A stretch of DNA of 5,302 nucleotides from Burkholderiaceae bacterium (GTDB taxonomy: Bacteria; Pseudomonadota; Gammaproteobacteria; Burkholderiales; Burkholderiaceae_C). This document shows, in pieces, positions 3,889-5,302 of the stretch (the first letter of the stretch is position 1; each line of letters begins with the position of its first letter). The DNA lies in the NCBI GenBank assembly GCA_029864165.1, contig JAOTTZ010000154.1, positions 1 through 5,302 on the forward strand, written 5' to 3'. The notes beneath the pieces were generated by a model. It was not told the DNA's origin. It made no database searches and saw only the letters and a list, made by a program, of their open reading frames with translations. The position numbers were made by a program, and so were the translations under genes.

Positions 3889-5302
3889 CTACGCCTTAAC
3901 ACCGCCTTGCTCGTTGGCGGCGCGAACAAGTTTGGCCAGGATCTTGTTCGCGGCAGTCGACATGCGCATGGACAGCATCCACCGTAGCGCTTCATAGAGA
4001 TCGCCCAAGGCGACCATCAGGGGGCCCCGCCGCTGACCTGACTCCGACGCAGCCAAGTGAGCCAGTCCGACTTCATACTGCAATATTGCGTCTTCACCGC
4101 TGCCGCGCGCGAGCAATGCGAGCCCGAGATCGAAGTAGACCGATACCGGGGTCGCATCGTGCCCGAGCGCGCACCGGAACGTCTCTACCGCCTCGTCCAA
4201 CAATCCGAGCCGATACTGGCACCGACCGCGCATCTCCAGTAGGTGGGGCTCTTGTTCGGCGCGCATTGCCGTCTGTTCGAGCACGCTCTGGTATATGGTT
4301 TCGGCGGCCGAGGCATTGCCAAGCCTACCCAGCACGTTGGCAAGCCCCACGCGCGCCCACAGAGAATTCGCATCGAGTGCAACGGCGGCTTCGTACGCGA
4401 CCCGCGCTTCTGCAAGCCGGGCCGGGCCGAGGTTCTCAAGCGCCCATCCGGCAGCAACCTGCAGTTGCGCGTCTTCAGCAAAGTTTTGCAGCGCGCGGTC
4501 GAGCAACTTGACCGCCTCTTCATAGGCACCGCCGCCACAAAGCCTGGTCGCACGCTCAAGGATCTGCGCCTTCGTTGCGTGTACAAGGTCAAACTCAGCC
4601 ACCTCATCCGCTGTAGCGGCAACCGGTGTTGCGACGAGACCGGCGCCCAACACGCTTGCTTTTCCATCGCGCGCGGCCAGGGGCGTCGCCGCCGCGGACT
4701 GGCGCTGTAGGGTGAACCGCTCGCGAAAGTCAGAAATCACACCTACCAAGTGGTCTACTTCGTCGTTGGTGTTTGCCGCGGTGACCTGGACACGCACACC
4801 CACCTCGCTCTTCGGGACCAGTGGGTACGCGGCCATCGTGACGTAGACACCACGCTCGAACAAGTACAACCCCGCTTGGTCAATGTCCTCGTGATTGGCC
4901 AGTGGGATCTCGATAATGGGAAAGCCCGATTCGTTAGGTGTCCGAATATCGAGCTCGCGCAGTGTGTCGAGAATGCGTGATGTCATGTTCCAAACATCGG
5001 CCCGATATTTGTCACCACGCTTTCGGTTTACCTCCAACCCCACCAAGACCGAGGCCAGCGACGCGACCGGGGAGGGCCCCGAGTAAAGGTAAGGCGGCGC
5101 AAGCATCTTCAGCATTTCTTTCAGCCGCGTGGGTAGTGCCATAAAGGCTGCCAACGACGAATATGACTTCGATAACGCCCCAACCAGGACAGCGTTATCG
5201 TATGCAACGTTCAGATGTCGAAAGAGGCTGTTGCCGGTGATCCCATATGGGCACAACTCATCGGGCGAGCGCTCGCCAAGCATGCCAAAGCCATGTGCGT
5301 CA
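3889..5302 (-). CDS. PLP-dependent alpha-oxoamine synthase-type enzyme fused to C-terminal TPR repeats (5' end outside window)
   Basis: The window holds the last ~471 residues of a larger protein. It enters in frame as DAHGFGMLGE, the PLP-ring motif of fold-type I alpha-oxoamine synthases (8-amino-7-oxononanoate synthase, serine palmitoyltransferase, glycine C-acetyltransferase). Asp contacts the pyridine nitrogen and His stacks on it. Counting the Met at 5281-5283 as 1, the Schiff-base lysine is K39 in GALSKSYSS, and the substrate-carboxylate Arg is likely R164 in VGVRVQVTAANTNDEVDHL. The enzyme domain ends near residue 190. An Ala-rich linker (about 192-236) leads to about five TPR units (about 237-410, for example AYEEAVKLLDRAL and LLDEAVETFRCAL) and further helices to the TAG stop. 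Such enzymes condense an amino acid with an acyl thioester, releasing CO2. The substrate is unknown, and the TPR part probably docks a protein partner such as an acyl carrier protein or assembly enzyme (inference). It converges on the DUF4197 gene. Confidence 0.85.
   Translation of the reverse strand, partial: DAHGFGMLGERSPDELCPYGITGNSLFRHLNVAYDNAVLVGALSKSYSSLAAFMALPTRLKEMLKMLAPPYLYSGPSPVASLASVLVGLEVNRKRGDKYRADVWNMTSRILDTLRELDIRTPNESGFPIIEIPLANHEDIDQAGLYLFERGVYVTMAAYPLVPKSEVGVRVQVTAANTNDEVDHLVGVISDFRERFTLQRQSAAATPLAARDGKASVLGAGLVATPVAATADEVAEFDLVHATKAQILERATRLCGGGAYEEAVKLLDRALQNFAEDAQLQVAAGWALENLGPARLAEARVAYEAAVALDANSLWARVGLANVLGRLGNASAAETIYQSVLEQTAMRAEQEPHLLEMRGRCQYRLGLLDEAVETFRCALGHDATPVSVYFDLGLALLARGSGEDAILQYEVGLAHLAASESGQRRGPLMVALGDLYEALRWMLSMRMSTAANKILAKLVRAANEQGGVKA

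Noticed and set aside
4933..4939. GTTAGGT, fitting the integron core consensus GTTRRRY
   Set aside because: It lies inside the coding part of the oxoamine synthase domain with no pairing arm. A seven-base degenerate match is expected by chance.
1..5302. CRISPR arrays, tRNA, rRNA and known defence or toxin-antitoxin genes
   Set aside because: No regularly spaced direct repeats, no cloverleaf-like stretch and no such gene families were found on either strand.

Overview
This GC-rich window (about 60% G+C by eye) has dense protein-coding DNA with bacterial gene signals. The protein families point to a proteobacterium, most likely beta or gamma. That assignment rests on the style of the 2-oxoacid:ferredoxin oxidoreductase, the TlpA-like thioredoxin and the DUF4197 protein; no species can be named. 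The window has four regions.

(1) 1-1733, plus strand: the 3' end of the alpha-subunit gene and the complete beta-subunit gene of a 2-oxoacid (2-oxoglutarate or pyruvate type):ferredoxin oxidoreductase, one base apart and surely co-transcribed. The beta subunit carries all four expected cluster cysteines and the thiamine diphosphate motif.

(2) 1734-2088: a gene-free convergent gap with several small inverted repeats. One stretch resembles the right half of an integron attC site, but it is degenerate and only a tentative call.

(3) 2089-3298: a divergent pair. A membrane-anchored or exported TlpA-like thioredoxin is on the minus strand and an exported DUF4197 protein on the plus strand. The initiation regions touch: the minus ATG and the first possible plus ATG share two bases. 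The promoter of each gene must therefore lie inside the other gene, or further off. Both products are predicted to work outside the cytoplasm.

(4) 3299-5302: a 590 bp convergent gap, then the 3' part of a large minus-strand gene that runs off the right edge. The gap holds a 161 bp almost wholly palindromic element with TA at both outer edges, which looks like a non-autonomous (MITE-like) relative of IS630/Tc1-mariner insertion sequences. The large gene encodes a PLP-dependent alpha-oxoamine-synthase-type enzyme fused to about five C-terminal TPR repeats, an unusual architecture.

The best candidates for novelty are the palindromic TA-flanked element, the oxoamine synthase-TPR fusion and the overlapping-start divergent pair. 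I see no CRISPR array, tRNA, rRNA, complete transposase gene or recognisable defence system. I cannot claim that the window holds a new multi-gene system.
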